Positions 45,432 to 55,238 of a stretch of 64,000 nt of DNA are shown here, one piece after another. Each line of letters begins with the position of its first letter. Position 1 is the first letter of the stretch. The translations under genes and the position numbers were made by a program. Source of the DNA: ZC4RG30 sp039929265. GTDB taxonomy: Bacteria; Pseudomonadota; Gammaproteobacteria; Steroidobacterales; Steroidobacteraceae. The stretch spans positions 5,034-69,033 of the forward strand of contig JBDSRN010000067.1 in NCBI GenBank assembly GCA_039929265.1. The letters are read 5' to 3'. The notes under the pieces are model-generated. The model did no database searches. It saw nothing but the letters and a program-made list of their open reading frames with translations, and was not told the DNA's origin.

Positions 45432-46081
45432 TGGCGACGCCGCAACGCATCGATGCGATCGCGCAGGGCGCGACGCTACTGCACGTGCCGCTGGTCGCGG
45501 GCGATGCGGCAAGACTGTCGCGACTCATCGATGAGCTGCTGCATTGGAACCGCGCCCACAACCTCACCTCGCTGACGGATCCCGACGCGATCGTCACGCA
45601 TCACATTCTCGACAGCCTGTCCGCGCACGCGGACCTCGCGGGCGCGCGCATCGCGGACGTCGGCACGGGCGGTGGCTTCCCGGGCCTGCCGCTCGCGCTT
45701 GCGAATCCGTCGCGCCAGTTCACGCTGATTGATTCGAATGCGAAGAAGCTGAGCTTCGTCGCACACGCGGCGCACGAGCTCGGCCTCACCAACGTGCGCA
45801 CCGAGCACGACCGCGTCGAGAAGCTACGCCCGCTGCAGCCCTACGACACCGTGATCACGCGCGCGTTCGCGCCGCTGTCAGTGCAGCTGAAACTGCTGAG
45901 CCCGGTGGTCGCGCTCGCGACGCGGGTTGTCGCGATGAAGGGTCGCTGGCCAGAGAAGGGCGGCAGCGAGGAGATTCCACGCGGCTGGCGCCTGCTGGAG
46001 ATGCGACGTGTGACGGTGCCAAGGCTCGACGCCGAGCGCCACATCCTCATCCTGCAACGCGATAGACTTCAGCCGTCATGA
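45431..46081 (+). CDS. rsmG: 16S rRNA (guanine(527)-N(7))-methyltransferase
   Basis: This 216-residue Rossmann-fold methyltransferase shows HNLTSLTDPDAIVTHHILDSL, the SAM loop DVGTGGGFPGLPLA, LTLIDSN-type FTLIDSNAKKLSF and VITRAFAPL. It methylates G527 of 16S rRNA. The ATG at 45431 shares one base with the upstream stop. It is followed by parA with an ATGA overlap, the order usual near the replication origin of gammaproteobacteria, though mnmG is not its upstream neighbour here. Confidence 0.96.
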   Translation: MATPQRIDAIAQGATLLHVPLVAGDAARLSRLIDELLHWNRAHNLTSLTDPDAIVTHHILDSLSAHADLAGARIADVGTGGGFPGLPLALANPSRQFTLIDSNAKKLSFVAHAAHELGLTNVRTEHDRVEKLRPLQPYDTVITRAFAPLSVQLKLLSPVVALATRVVAMKGRWPEKGGSEEIPRGWRLLEMRRVTVPRLDAERHILILQRDRLQPS

Positions 46082-46866
46082 AGCGCGTCATCGCAGTCGC
46101 CAATCAGAAGGGCGGCGTGGGCAAGACGACCACGGCCGTGAATCTCGCTGCCTCGCTCGCGGCGATGAAGCGTCGTGTGCTGCTGATCGATCTGGATCCG
46201 CAGGGCAACGCGACGATGGGCTGCGGCGTCGAGAAATCCGGCGTGACGCTCGGCTCCTGCGAAGTGCTGCTGGGCGAGTGTGTCGCGCAGGATGCCATCC
46301 TCCGCCTCGACGCGATCGGCTTCAGCCTGATGCCCGCCAACCAGGACCTCACCTCCGCCGAAGTGCGCCTGCTCGCCTCCGAAGGCGCACGCGATATGCG
46401 CCTGCGCGAGGCGCTCGATCGAGTGCGCGGCGACTACGACGTCATCTTCATCGATGGCCCGCCCGCGCTGAACATGCTCACCGTCAATGCGCTGGTCGCC
46501 GCCGACAGCGTCCTGATCCCGATGCAGTGCGAGTACTACGCGCTCGAGGGCCTGTCCGCGTTGCTCAACACCGTCGAGCAGATCCGCGCAACCGCGAATC
46601 CGGCCCTCGCGCTCGAAGGCATCCTGCGCACGATGTTCGATCCGCGTAACAACCTGTCGAACGAAGTGAGCGCACAGCTGCTCACGCACTTCGGCGATTC
46701 GGTGTTCCGCACGGTGATCCCGCGCAACGTGCGCCTCGCCGAGGCCCCGTCATTCGGCAAGCCCGTGCTGATGCACGACAAGGATTCGCGCGGCGCGCTC
46801 GCGTATCTCGCGCTCGCCGGCGAGATGACCCGCCGCGAAGAAGAAGCGGCGCAGGAGCAACCATGA
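46078..46866 (+). CDS. parA: chromosome-partitioning ATPase ParA (Soj)
   Basis: This 262-residue P-loop ATPase has the deviant Walker A KGGVGKTTTAVNLAASLA, the DLDPQGNATMG motif and the FIDGPPALNMLTVNAL region. It binds DNA non-specifically as an ATP dimer and moves ParB-parS complexes during chromosome segregation. Start and stop both overlap the neighbouring genes (ATGA), giving coupled translation with rsmG and parB. Confidence 0.97.
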   Translation: MKRVIAVANQKGGVGKTTTAVNLAASLAAMKRRVLLIDLDPQGNATMGCGVEKSGVTLGSCEVLLGECVAQDAILRLDAIGFSLMPANQDLTSAEVRLLASEGARDMRLREALDRVRGDYDVIFIDGPPALNMLTVNALVAADSVLIPMQCEYYALEGLSALLNTVEQIRATANPALALEGILRTMFDPRNNLSNEVSAQLLTHFGDSVFRTVIPRNVRLAEAPSFGKPVLMHDKDSRGALAYLALAGEMTRREEEAAQEQP

Positions 46867-47768
46867 CACAACAGAAAAAACCCATCCTCGGCCGCGGCCT
46901 CGCCGATCTGCTGGGCCAGGCCGCCCCGCGCCAGGGTGCCGCCCAGCCCTTGCCCACCGCGCCGAAAGACGAGGAGCTGGCGCGCCTGCCGCTGGATCTC
47001 CTGAGCCGCGGTCGCTACCAGCCGCGCGTCGACATGCGCCCCGAGTCGCTGCAAGAACTCGCGAACTCGATCAAGGCGCAAGGAGTGATCCAGCCCATCG
47101 TCGTGCGCCCGCTCGAGCAGCTGCCCGGCGAGTCGCTGCGCTACGAGATCATCGCCGGCGAACGCCGCTGGCGCGCCGCGCAGATCGCCGGTCTGAAGGA
47201 CATTCCCGCGGTCATCCGTCGCGTGCGCGACGAAGCGGCCATCGCGATGGCGCTCATCGAGAACATCCAGCGCGAGGACCTGAATCCGCTGGAAGAGGCT
47301 CGCGCCCTGGAGCGCCTGATCGCCGAATTCGGCGTGACCCATCAGCAGGCGGCCGATGCCGTGGGCCGTTCGCGCGCCGCGGTCAGCAATCTGCTGCGAC
47401 TGCTTGAGCTCGCCGACGAGGTAGGTGACCTGGTCGAAAAGCGCTCGATCGAGATGGGGCATGCGCGCGCGCTCCTCGGGCTCACGAATCGCCGCCAGCA
47501 GGTGGAAGTGGCCTCACTGGTGGCGCGCAACGGTTTGTCGGTGCGCGAAACCGAGGCATTGGTGCGACGCATGACGGCCCCGGCGGGCAAACCGCCGCGC
47601 GAGTCCGATGACGGGCTCAATCCGAACGTGCGCCGGCTGCAGGATGAGCTGGCCGACAAGCTCGGCGCCAAGGTACTGATCCAGCAAGGCACGGGCGGCA
47701 AAGGGAAGCTGGTCGTGAGTTACAACAGCCTTGACGAACTTGATGGAATCCTCGCGCATATTCAGTAG
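46863..47768 (+). CDS. parB: chromosome-partitioning protein ParB (Spo0J)
   Basis: This 301-residue protein opens with the ParA-interacting segment KKPILGRGLADLLGQ. It carries the CTP-binding motif GERRWRAAQIAGL, the ALIENIQREDLNPLEEA region and a helix-turn-helix (THQQAADAVGRSRAAVSNLLRL), with a C-terminal dimer domain ending in LDGILAHIQ. It binds parS and slides as a CTP clamp. I found no intact 16-bp parS site in this window. Confidence 0.97.
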   Translation: MTQQKKPILGRGLADLLGQAAPRQGAAQPLPTAPKDEELARLPLDLLSRGRYQPRVDMRPESLQELANSIKAQGVIQPIVVRPLEQLPGESLRYEIIAGERRWRAAQIAGLKDIPAVIRRVRDEAAIAMALIENIQREDLNPLEEARALERLIAEFGVTHQQAADAVGRSRAAVSNLLRLLELADEVGDLVEKRSIEMGHARALLGLTNRRQQVEVASLVARNGLSVRETEALVRRMTAPAGKPPRESDDGLNPNVRRLQDELADKLGAKVLIQQGTGGKGKLVVSYNSLDELDGILAHIQ

Positions 47769-47787
47769 CTTGCGTCCGCGCCGCGCC

Positions 47788-47816
47788 TTGAACTGAAATA
47801 ATCTTCCCCCTATACT
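47788..47816 (+). promoter_or_regulatory. sigma-70 promoter of the atp operon
   Basis: TTGAAC (47788-47793) and TATACT (47811-47816) are separated by 17 bp, a near-consensus promoter. Transcription should begin about 47823, a few bases before the hairpin at 47832-47861. Confidence 0.72.
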
Positions 47817-47831
47817 TCCGCGGCTAATGCG

Positions 47832-47865
47832 AGCCACTTCCCCTCGAGTAGAGAAGTGGCTTTTT
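47832..47865 (+). terminator. terminator-like hairpin in the atp leader
   Basis: Arms AGCCACTTC (47832-47840) and GAAGTGGCT (47853-47861) pair perfectly around a 12-nt loop and run into TTTTT at 47861-47865. It could end parB transcripts. But it also lies about 10 bases after the expected atp transcription start, so it may act as an attenuator or give a short leader RNA. Confidence 0.75.
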
Positions 47866-47895
47866 ATTGAGTTCAGGGAACTGGCAAGGAGCTGC

Positions 47896-48297
47896 GTGGC
47901 CGGCGTGGAGATCCCCGATGCGCGACGAGTCGCCCTCGGGATCGTGGTCGGTCAGGCAACGCTCACCGCGATCGTCGCGGCGGTCTGCTACCTGCTCTTT
48001 GGTCCACGTGCCGGCTTGTCGGCTGCGCTGGGCGGCGGAATAGGCACGGCGGCGAGCCTCGCGCTCGCCCTGATCGCATTCCGCGGTGGTCAACAGAGTC
48101 CGCAACGGATCGCGCGGGCGTTTTTCGTGGGAGAGGCAGCGAAGGTTGCCGTCGTAGTGGCCTTGTTCGTGGTGGTCCTCACCGCCATGGAAGTAGTGCC
48201 GGCTGCGTTATTTGGCGCCTATGTGGCAACGTTTTTTGTGTACTGGGCGGCGCTTGCACGTGCGCTGCCGGCTTTCGGGAGATCGGGTTCGAAATGA
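47896..48297 (+). CDS. atpI: F0F1 ATP synthase subunit I
   Basis: This 133-residue membrane protein has four hydrophobic segments, including GIVVGQATLTAIVAAVCYLLFG, and the Gly-rich LSAALGGGIGTAASLAL. It ends with AYVATFFVYWAALAR, matching AtpI, which helps c-ring assembly. GTG 47896 with AAGGAG 4 bp upstream was chosen. The longer frame from ATG 47827 would place a terminator-like hairpin inside the gene and adds a non-conserved N-terminus. The stop overlaps atpB (ATGA). Confidence 0.85.
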   Translation: MAGVEIPDARRVALGIVVGQATLTAIVAAVCYLLFGPRAGLSAALGGGIGTAASLALALIAFRGGQQSPQRIARAFFVGEAAKVAVVVALFVVVLTAMEVVPAALFGAYVATFFVYWAALARALPAFGRSGSK

Positions 48298-49136
48298 CGC
48301 CGCATGCTGAAGCGCCGAGCGCCACTGATTACATCGTCCATCACCTGACCAATCTTCGTCACGGTGAGGGCTTCATGGCCCTGCATCTGGACAGCCTGTT
48401 CTTTTCCGTGGCATTGGCCGTCGTGTTCGGCGGCTCGTTTTATCTTGCTGCGCGCAAGGCGACATCTGGCGTGCCCGGCAAATTCCAGAATTTCGTCGAG
48501 CTGGTGGTCGAGTTCGTGGACACGCAGGTGCGCGATTCCTTCCACGGCAACAGCAAGCTCATCGCTCCTTTGGCGTTGACGATCTTCTGCTGGGTGTTCC
48601 TGTTCAATGCGATGGACGTGGTTCCGGTGGACCTGTTCCCCACGCTCGCCGCCGGCGCCGGCATCCCTTACATGAAGGTGGTGCCCAGCACCGACCTCAA
48701 CGTCACTTTCGGCATGTCGCTGACGGTGTTTTTCCTGGTGATTTTCTACAGCATCAAGATGAAGGGGATCGGCGGCTTCATCGCCGAGCTCACGCTGCAG
48801 CCGTTCAGCAGCAGCAACAAGCTGGTTCAGGCCGTACTGATTCCCATCAACCTGCTGCTGGAGCTCATCACGCTGTTCGCGCGCCCGGTGTCACTGGCGC
48901 TGCGCCTGTACGGCAACCTGTATGCCGGCGAGATGATCTTCCTGCTCATCGCCCTGTTCACGCTGTCGATCGGGTTCGACCACTTCCTCAGCGTGGGCGG
49001 CATCGTGGGCACGTTCGCGCACGTGGTACTCGGCCTGCTGTGGGCCATCTTCCACATTCTCATCATCACGCTGCAGGCGTTCATTTTCATGGTGCTGACG
49101 ATCGTGTACCTGAGCATGGCGCACGAACATCACTGA
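48294..49136 (+). CDS. atpB: F0F1 ATP synthase subunit a
   Basis: This 280-residue membrane protein shows the essential arginine helix in LITLFARPVSLALRLYGNLYAGEMIFLL, with NAMDVVPVDLFP and PSTDLNVTFG earlier. Subunit a forms the proton half-channels next to the c ring. The protein is of normal length. It opens the structural genes of the F0 part and is coupled to atpI. Confidence 0.97.
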   Translation: MTPHAEAPSATDYIVHHLTNLRHGEGFMALHLDSLFFSVALAVVFGGSFYLAARKATSGVPGKFQNFVELVVEFVDTQVRDSFHGNSKLIAPLALTIFCWVFLFNAMDVVPVDLFPTLAAGAGIPYMKVVPSTDLNVTFGMSLTVFFLVIFYSIKMKGIGGFIAELTLQPFSSSNKLVQAVLIPINLLLELITLFARPVSLALRLYGNLYAGEMIFLLIALFTLSIGFDHFLSVGGIVGTFAHVVLGLLWAIFHILIITLQAFIFMVLTIVYLSMAHEHH

Positions 49137-49185
49137 TTTGGCTTTTTCCGTTTAATTTCGATTCGACGTTTTTTCTGGAGGTCAC

Positions 49186-49461
49186 ATGGAAAACATTGCA
49201 CACATTCAAGGTCTGACTGCGCTGGCTGTCGGCATCATCTTCGGCATGGGCGCGCTCGGTACCGCCATCGGCTTCGGCCTGCTGGGCGGCAAGTTCCTGG
49301 AAGGCGCCGCACGCCAGCCGGAACTCACGCCCGCGCTGCAGGTGAAGATGTTCATCGTCGCCGGCCTGCTCGACGCGGTCGCGATGATCGGTATCGGCTT
49401 CGCGCTGTTCTTCACGTTCGCGAATCCGTTCCTGGCGCCCCTCACGACGGCGGCTCCCTGA
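49186..49461 (+). CDS. atpE: F0F1 ATP synthase subunit c
   Basis: This 91-residue hairpin of two membrane helices carries GTAIGFGLLGGKFLEGAARQP, including the ARQP loop that contacts gamma/epsilon. The second helix is GLLDAVAMIGIGFALFF, with the proton-carrying Asp in LLDA. No sodium-binding signature is seen, so the enzyme is proton-driven. A GGAGG ribosome site precedes the ATG, in keeping with high expression of the c subunit. Confidence 0.98.
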   Translation: MENIAHIQGLTALAVGIIFGMGALGTAIGFGLLGGKFLEGAARQPELTPALQVKMFIVAGLLDAVAMIGIGFALFFTFANPFLAPLTTAAP

Positions 49462-49489
49462 TCTCATCCGGCACCGCGAGGGCTAGCGC

Positions 49490-49960
49490 GTGAATATCAA
49501 TCTCACACTTGTCGTCCAGATGATCGTGTTCGCACTGCTCACCTGGTTCACGATGAAGTTCGTGTGGCCGATCATTCTCGGTGCCATGGAAGAGCGGTCG
49601 AAGAAGATCGCTGCGGGTCTTGCTGCAGCCGAGAAGGGCCAGCAGGATTTCGCCCAGGCGCATGCCAAGGCCGACGTCGCGATCAAGGAAGCGCGTGATC
49701 GCGCCAACGAGATCGTCGATCAGGCCAACCGCCGCGCAAACGAGATGATCGAGGCGGCGAAGGTGCAGGCGGTGAAGGAAGGCGAGCGGCTCCTGGCTTC
49801 GGCCAAGGGCCAGATCGACCTCGCCACCACCAAGGCACGCGAAGAGCTGCGCAAGGAAGTCGCGCGACTCACCGTCGCCTCGGCCTCCAAGGTGCTGGGT
49901 CGCGAGATCGATGCGAACGCGCACGCGGACATCATCGGCAAGCTGGCTTCGGATATCTGA
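49490..49960 (+). CDS. atpF: F0F1 ATP synthase subunit b
   Basis: This 156-residue protein starts with INLTLVVQMIVFALLTWFTMKFVWP, the single membrane helix, followed by a long charged coiled coil (KKIAAGLAAAEKGQQDFAQA). It forms the peripheral stalk linking subunit a to delta/alpha. The start is GTG 49490, where the protein reads VNINLT. The stop shares one base with the atpH ATG. Confidence 0.97.
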   Translation: MNINLTLVVQMIVFALLTWFTMKFVWPIILGAMEERSKKIAAGLAAAEKGQQDFAQAHAKADVAIKEARDRANEIVDQANRRANEMIEAAKVQAVKEGERLLASAKGQIDLATTKAREELRKEVARLTVASASKVLGREIDANAHADIIGKLASDI

Positions 49961-50496
49961 TGGCAGACCGGATCACAATCGCGCGACCGTATGCCAAGGC
50001 GGCATTCGCTGCGGCGAAGGTGGCCGGGCGTCTGGGCGAATGGTCGGCAGCGCTCGAGCGTGCGGCGATTGCCGTGGGCGATGCGCGGGTCAGCGGGCTC
50101 ATCGGCTCGCCCAAGGTCACGCCAACTCAGCTCGCCGATCTGCTCATCGAGCTGTCGGGCGCAAGCATTGATGATTCCGGTCGCAATTTCATCAGGACGC
50201 TGGCGGACAACCGCCGTCTCGGACACCTCCCCGAGATCGCGCTGTTGTTCGGCAGGTTGAAGGATGAAGCCGAAGGCACTGTCGATGTCACTGTCACCTC
50301 CGCTGCGCCGCTGGCGCAGGCGGAGCAGGACAAGCTCGCCGATGCGCTCGCGAAGCGCTTCGGCCGCAAGGTGCGCGTGCACGCAAACGTCGATGCGCAG
50401 CTCATGGGAGGCGCAGTGGTGCGCGCCGGTGATCTGGTCATCGACGGCTCAGTCAAATCGAGACTCGAACGCCTGGCGTACGAGCTGACCGCTTAA
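49960..50496 (+). CDS. atpH: F0F1 ATP synthase subunit delta
   Basis: This 178-residue protein shows the delta N-terminal helical bundle (TIARPYAKAAFAAAKVAGRLGEW) and the conserved C-terminal GGAVVRAGDLVIDGSVKSRLERL. It joins the peripheral stalk to the top of F1. Length and gene order are normal. Confidence 0.96.
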   Translation: MADRITIARPYAKAAFAAAKVAGRLGEWSAALERAAIAVGDARVSGLIGSPKVTPTQLADLLIELSGASIDDSGRNFIRTLADNRRLGHLPEIALLFGRLKDEAEGTVDVTVTSAAPLAQAEQDKLADALAKRFGRKVRVHANVDAQLMGGAVVRAGDLVIDGSVKSRLERLAYELTA

Positions 50497-50516
50497 AGTT
50501 TTACGAGGACGAGAAC

Positions 50517-52055
50517 ATGTCCATCAAGGCATCGGAAATCAGCGATCTCATCGGCCAGCGAATTGCAAAATTCGAAGGGGCTACCGAGGCGCGCAACGTC
50601 GGCACGGTCGTGTCGGTCATGGATGGCATCTGCCGCATCCATGGCCTGGCCGATGCGCGCTACGGCGAAATGCTCGAGTTCAACGGCAACCTGTTCGGTC
50701 TCGCGCTGAATCTGGAGCAGGACTCGGTCGGTTGCGTGGTGCTCGGCGACTACAAGGGCATTTCCGAAGGCGACACGGTGAAGACCACCGGCCGCATCCT
50801 CGAAGTGCCTGTGGGCCCTGAGCTGCTCGGCCGCGTGGTCGATGCGCTGGGTAACCCGATCGACGGCAAGGGCCCGATCAACGCGAAGCTCACGGCGCCG
50901 ATCGAGCGCGTCGCCCCTGGCGTGATCTATCGCAAGAGCGTTTCGCAGCCGGTGCAGACGGGCTACAAGGCCGTCGACTCGATGGTGCCGATTGGTCGCG
51001 GCCAGCGCGAGCTGATCATCGGCGATCGCCAGACTGGCAAGACCGCGATGGCCATCGACGCGATCATCAACCAGAAGTCCTCCGGCATTAAGTGCGTGTA
51101 CGTCGCCATCGGTCAGAAGCAGTCGACGATTGCCAACGTGGTGCGCAAGCTCGAAGAGCACGATGCGCTGAAGCACACGATCGTCGTTGCGGCTTCCGCC
51201 TCCACTCCCGCAGCGCTGCAGTACATCAGCGCGTACTCCGGCGTGACGATGGGCGAGTACTTCATGGACAACGGCATGGACGCGTTGATCGTGTACGACG
51301 ATCTGTCCAAACAGGCCGTTGCCTATCGCCAGATTTCGTTGCTGTTGCGCCGCCCGCCGGGTCGCGAGGCGTATCCCGGCGACGTGTTCTATCTCCACAG
51401 CCGTCTGCTCGAGCGCAGCGCGCGCGTGAACGAAGAGTACGTCGAGATGGTGACCAAGGGTGCCGTCAAAGGCAAGACGGGGTCGCTCACGGGTCTGCCG
51501 ATCATCGAGACGCAGGCCGGTGATGTGACCGCGTTCGTTCCGACGAATGTCATCTCGATCACCGACGGCCAGATCTTCGTGGAATCGGATCTGTTCAACG
51601 CCGGCATCCGTCCCGCGATGAACGCCGGCATCTCGGTATCGCGTGTCGGTGGCGCCGCACAGACCGACATCATCAAGCGTCTGGGCGGCGGCATTCGTCT
51701 GGCCCTCGCGCAGTATCGTGAGCTCGCCGCATTCTCGCAGTTCGCTTCGGACCTCGACGAGTCGACCCGCAAGCAGCTGGAGCGAGGCCAGCGCACCACC
51801 GAGCTGATGAAGCAGAAGCAGTTCGCGCCGATGTCTGTTGCGGAAATGGCGCTGTCGATTTACGCGGTGAACAGCGGTTATCTCGACAAGGTCGAGCTCA
51901 CGAAGGTCGTCGCGTGGGAAGCCGGCATGCAGGCGTTCGCGAAATCCAAATACAAGGCCGATATCGATGCGATCAACGCGGAGCCCGTGCTGAAAAAGTT
52001 CGAGGCGACGCTGAAGAAGATCATCGAAGACTTCGGCGCGACGGGCAGCTACTAA
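50517..52055 (+). CDS. atpA: F0F1 ATP synthase subunit alpha
   Basis: This 512-residue protein has Walker A GDRQTGKT, the region VYVAIGQKQSTIANVV and the VSRVGGAAQ signature (SVSRVGGAAQTDIIK). It forms the non-catalytic nucleotide sites of F1. It is well conserved over its whole length, and the ATG follows a GAGGACGAG ribosome site. Confidence 0.99.
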   Translation: MSIKASEISDLIGQRIAKFEGATEARNVGTVVSVMDGICRIHGLADARYGEMLEFNGNLFGLALNLEQDSVGCVVLGDYKGISEGDTVKTTGRILEVPVGPELLGRVVDALGNPIDGKGPINAKLTAPIERVAPGVIYRKSVSQPVQTGYKAVDSMVPIGRGQRELIIGDRQTGKTAMAIDAIINQKSSGIKCVYVAIGQKQSTIANVVRKLEEHDALKHTIVVAASASTPAALQYISAYSGVTMGEYFMDNGMDALIVYDDLSKQAVAYRQISLLLRRPPGREAYPGDVFYLHSRLLERSARVNEEYVEMVTKGAVKGKTGSLTGLPIIETQAGDVTAFVPTNVISITDGQIFVESDLFNAGIRPAMNAGISVSRVGGAAQTDIIKRLGGGIRLALAQYRELAAFSQFASDLDESTRKQLERGQRTTELMKQKQFAPMSVAEMALSIYAVNSGYLDKVELTKVVAWEAGMQAFAKSKYKADIDAINAEPVLKKFEATLKKIIEDFGATGSY

Positions 52056-52123
52056 GCTCAAGAGCTCGCATAAATGGTCACAGTTGCCAGCGTCGACATG
52101 AACACCAGGATCACCAGCTAGTC

Positions 52124-52984
52124 ATGCCGGGTACAAAGGAAATCCGCACCAAGATCGTGAGTGTCAAAAGCACTCAGAAGATCACCAAGGCCATGCAGAT
52201 GGTCGCGACGAGCAAGATGCGTCGCGCCCAGGAACGCATGAAGCTGGCGCGGCCCTATGCCGACAAGATCCGCAGCGTGATCGGGCATCTGTCGCAGGCC
52301 AACCCGGATTACCGGCATCCGTTCCTGATCGAGCGCGAGACGAAGAACGTTGGCGTCATCGTGATTTCGACGGATCGTGGTCTGGCCGGCGGTTTGAATG
52401 CGAACCTGTTCAAGCAGACGCTGCTGCTGCTGAAAGAGTGGCAGGGCAAGGGCGCGACGATCAGTCTCGCGCTCATCGGCAGCAAGGGTTCGGCGTTCTT
52501 CCGCCGCCTGGGTCTGCCGATTCTCGCGAGCGTCTCCGGCATGGGTGATCGCCCGCACGTGTCCGAGCTCATCGGCAGCGTCAAGGTGATGCTCGATGCG
52601 TACAAGGACGGCAAGATCGATCGCCTGTTTCTCGTGAACGCGAAGTTCGTGAACACGATGACGCAGAAGCCGAACGTCGAGCAGTTGCTCCCGGTCGAGG
52701 CAGTGGATGTCGCCGACCTGCAGGAGCACTGGGACTACATTTACGAGCCGGACGCGAGCGAAATTCTCGACGGCCTGCTCATGCGCTACATCGAATCGCA
52801 GGTGTATCGCGGCGCGGTGGAAAACGTCGCATCGGAAATGGCTGCGCGCATGGTCGCGATGAAGGCCGCGACGGACAACGCCGGCAAGCTCATCGGCGAT
52901 CTGCAGCTGGTCTACAACAAGGCGCGGCAGGCCGCGATCACCAAGGAGCTCGCCGAGATCGTCGGTGGAGCGGCTGCGGTTTAA
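52124..52984 (+). CDS. atpG: F0F1 ATP synthase subunit gamma
   Basis: This 286-residue protein begins with the typical GTKEIRTKIVSVKSTQKITKAMQMVATSKMRRAQ helix and ends with the YNKARQAAITKELAEIVGGAAAV helix. These two form the rotating coiled coil inside F1, and ISTDRGLAGGLNANLF lies between. ATG 52124 was chosen; the longer frame runs back into atpA. Confidence 0.97.
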   Translation: MPGTKEIRTKIVSVKSTQKITKAMQMVATSKMRRAQERMKLARPYADKIRSVIGHLSQANPDYRHPFLIERETKNVGVIVISTDRGLAGGLNANLFKQTLLLLKEWQGKGATISLALIGSKGSAFFRRLGLPILASVSGMGDRPHVSELIGSVKVMLDAYKDGKIDRLFLVNAKFVNTMTQKPNVEQLLPVEAVDVADLQEHWDYIYEPDASEILDGLLMRYIESQVYRGAVENVASEMAARMVAMKAATDNAGKLIGDLQLVYNKARQAAITKELAEIVGGAAAV

Positions 52985-53006
52985 AAGAATTCTCGAGGAA
53001 CTAAGC

Positions 53007-54428
<1,422 letters not shown>

Positions 54429-54437
54429 GGGCGGAAC

Positions 54438-54869
54438 ATGGCCGAAACCAGGCACACCATTCACGTCGACATCGTCAGCGCCGAGGGCGAGATCTTCTCC
54501 GGCGAGGCGACGATGGTGTTCGTGCCGGCGAAAGAGGGTGAACTCGGGATCGCGCCGCGCCACGCTCCGCTGCTGTCCCTGGTGAAGGCCGGTGAAGTGC
54601 GCGTGCGGACGGTCGAAGGCGAAGAGTTGTCGTTCTACGTGGGCGGCGGGGCGCTGGAAGTGCAGCCGAAGAAAGTGACGATCCTCGCGGATACCGCAGC
54701 GCGCGCGAGGGATCTGGACGAGGCATCGGCAATGGCCGCCAAGCAGCGCGCCGAGGAAATGCTCAGGGGCAATATCGACAAGATGCAGCAGGCCGAAGCG
54801 CTGGCCGAGCTGTCACGCGTTGCTGCGCAGTTGAGGATGCTCGAGCGGCTGCGCAAGGGTCGCGGCTGA
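54438..54869 (+). CDS. atpC: F0F1 ATP synthase subunit epsilon
   Basis: This 143-residue protein has an N-terminal beta sandwich (TIHVDIVSAEGEIFSGEATMVFVPAKEGELGI, PRHAPLL) and a C-terminal helical hairpin (AEEMLRGNIDKMQQAEALAEL). It regulates hydrolysis and links the rotor to the c ring. It is the last gene of the operon and abuts a small convergent gene without a spacer. Confidence 0.97.
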   Translation: MAETRHTIHVDIVSAEGEIFSGEATMVFVPAKEGELGIAPRHAPLLSLVKAGEVRVRTVEGEELSFYVGGGALEVQPKKVTILADTAARARDLDEASAMAAKQRAEEMLRGNIDKMQQAEALAELSRVAAQLRMLERLRKGRG

Positions 54870-55043
54870 TCAGGTCGGGGGATCTTTCACGCGGGTGCGG
54901 GACACCGCCATCATGACGCCGATCCCTGCGACCACCAGGCACGTGATGAGAATGTACGGGGACGAAACGCCAGCGATCACCAGTCCCCACGCAATGCCAC
55001 CAATGAGCAGTGCGAGACCAACGAGATACAATGCGAATGACAT
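54870..55043 (-). CDS. small two-helix membrane protein, unknown function
   Basis: The protein is 57 residues with two hydrophobic segments (FALYLVGLALLIGGIAWGLVIAG and YILITCLVVAGIGVMMAV) and a short basic tail. ATG 55043 is preferred; a longer frame to 55076 adds a polar stretch. The stop codon directly abuts the atpC stop. I do not recognise a named family, but the pattern is typical of real small inner-membrane proteins. Confidence 0.62.
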   Translation of the reverse strand: MSFALYLVGLALLIGGIAWGLVIAGVSSPYILITCLVVAGIGVMMAVSRTRVKDPPT

Positions 55044-55238
55044 GGCGAATTCTCCAGTTCCCTGTGTCTGTTTCACTGCAACTATAACAACCCGTCAGCG
55101 GTCCAGGATCAGCCGTACACCCGGCACGACGTAGGCCGACTCCGATAACCGGACTGAGCCTGGAGTAGCACAGCGATTCGACTGGCTCGTCACATCGCGC
55201 AGCACGATGCTTCGCGCATCTGCTGACGACGTGGTCGA

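Noticed and set aside
47827..47895. ATG 47827 as the atpI start
   Set aside because: It would put the terminator-like hairpin inside the coding sequence, starts at the predicted transcription start, and adds residues not typical of AtpI; GTG 47896 has a good ribosome site.
55044..55238. Possible tRNA or small RNA between the small membrane protein and the cyclase
   Set aside because: No cloverleaf, T-loop sequence or terminator could be found.
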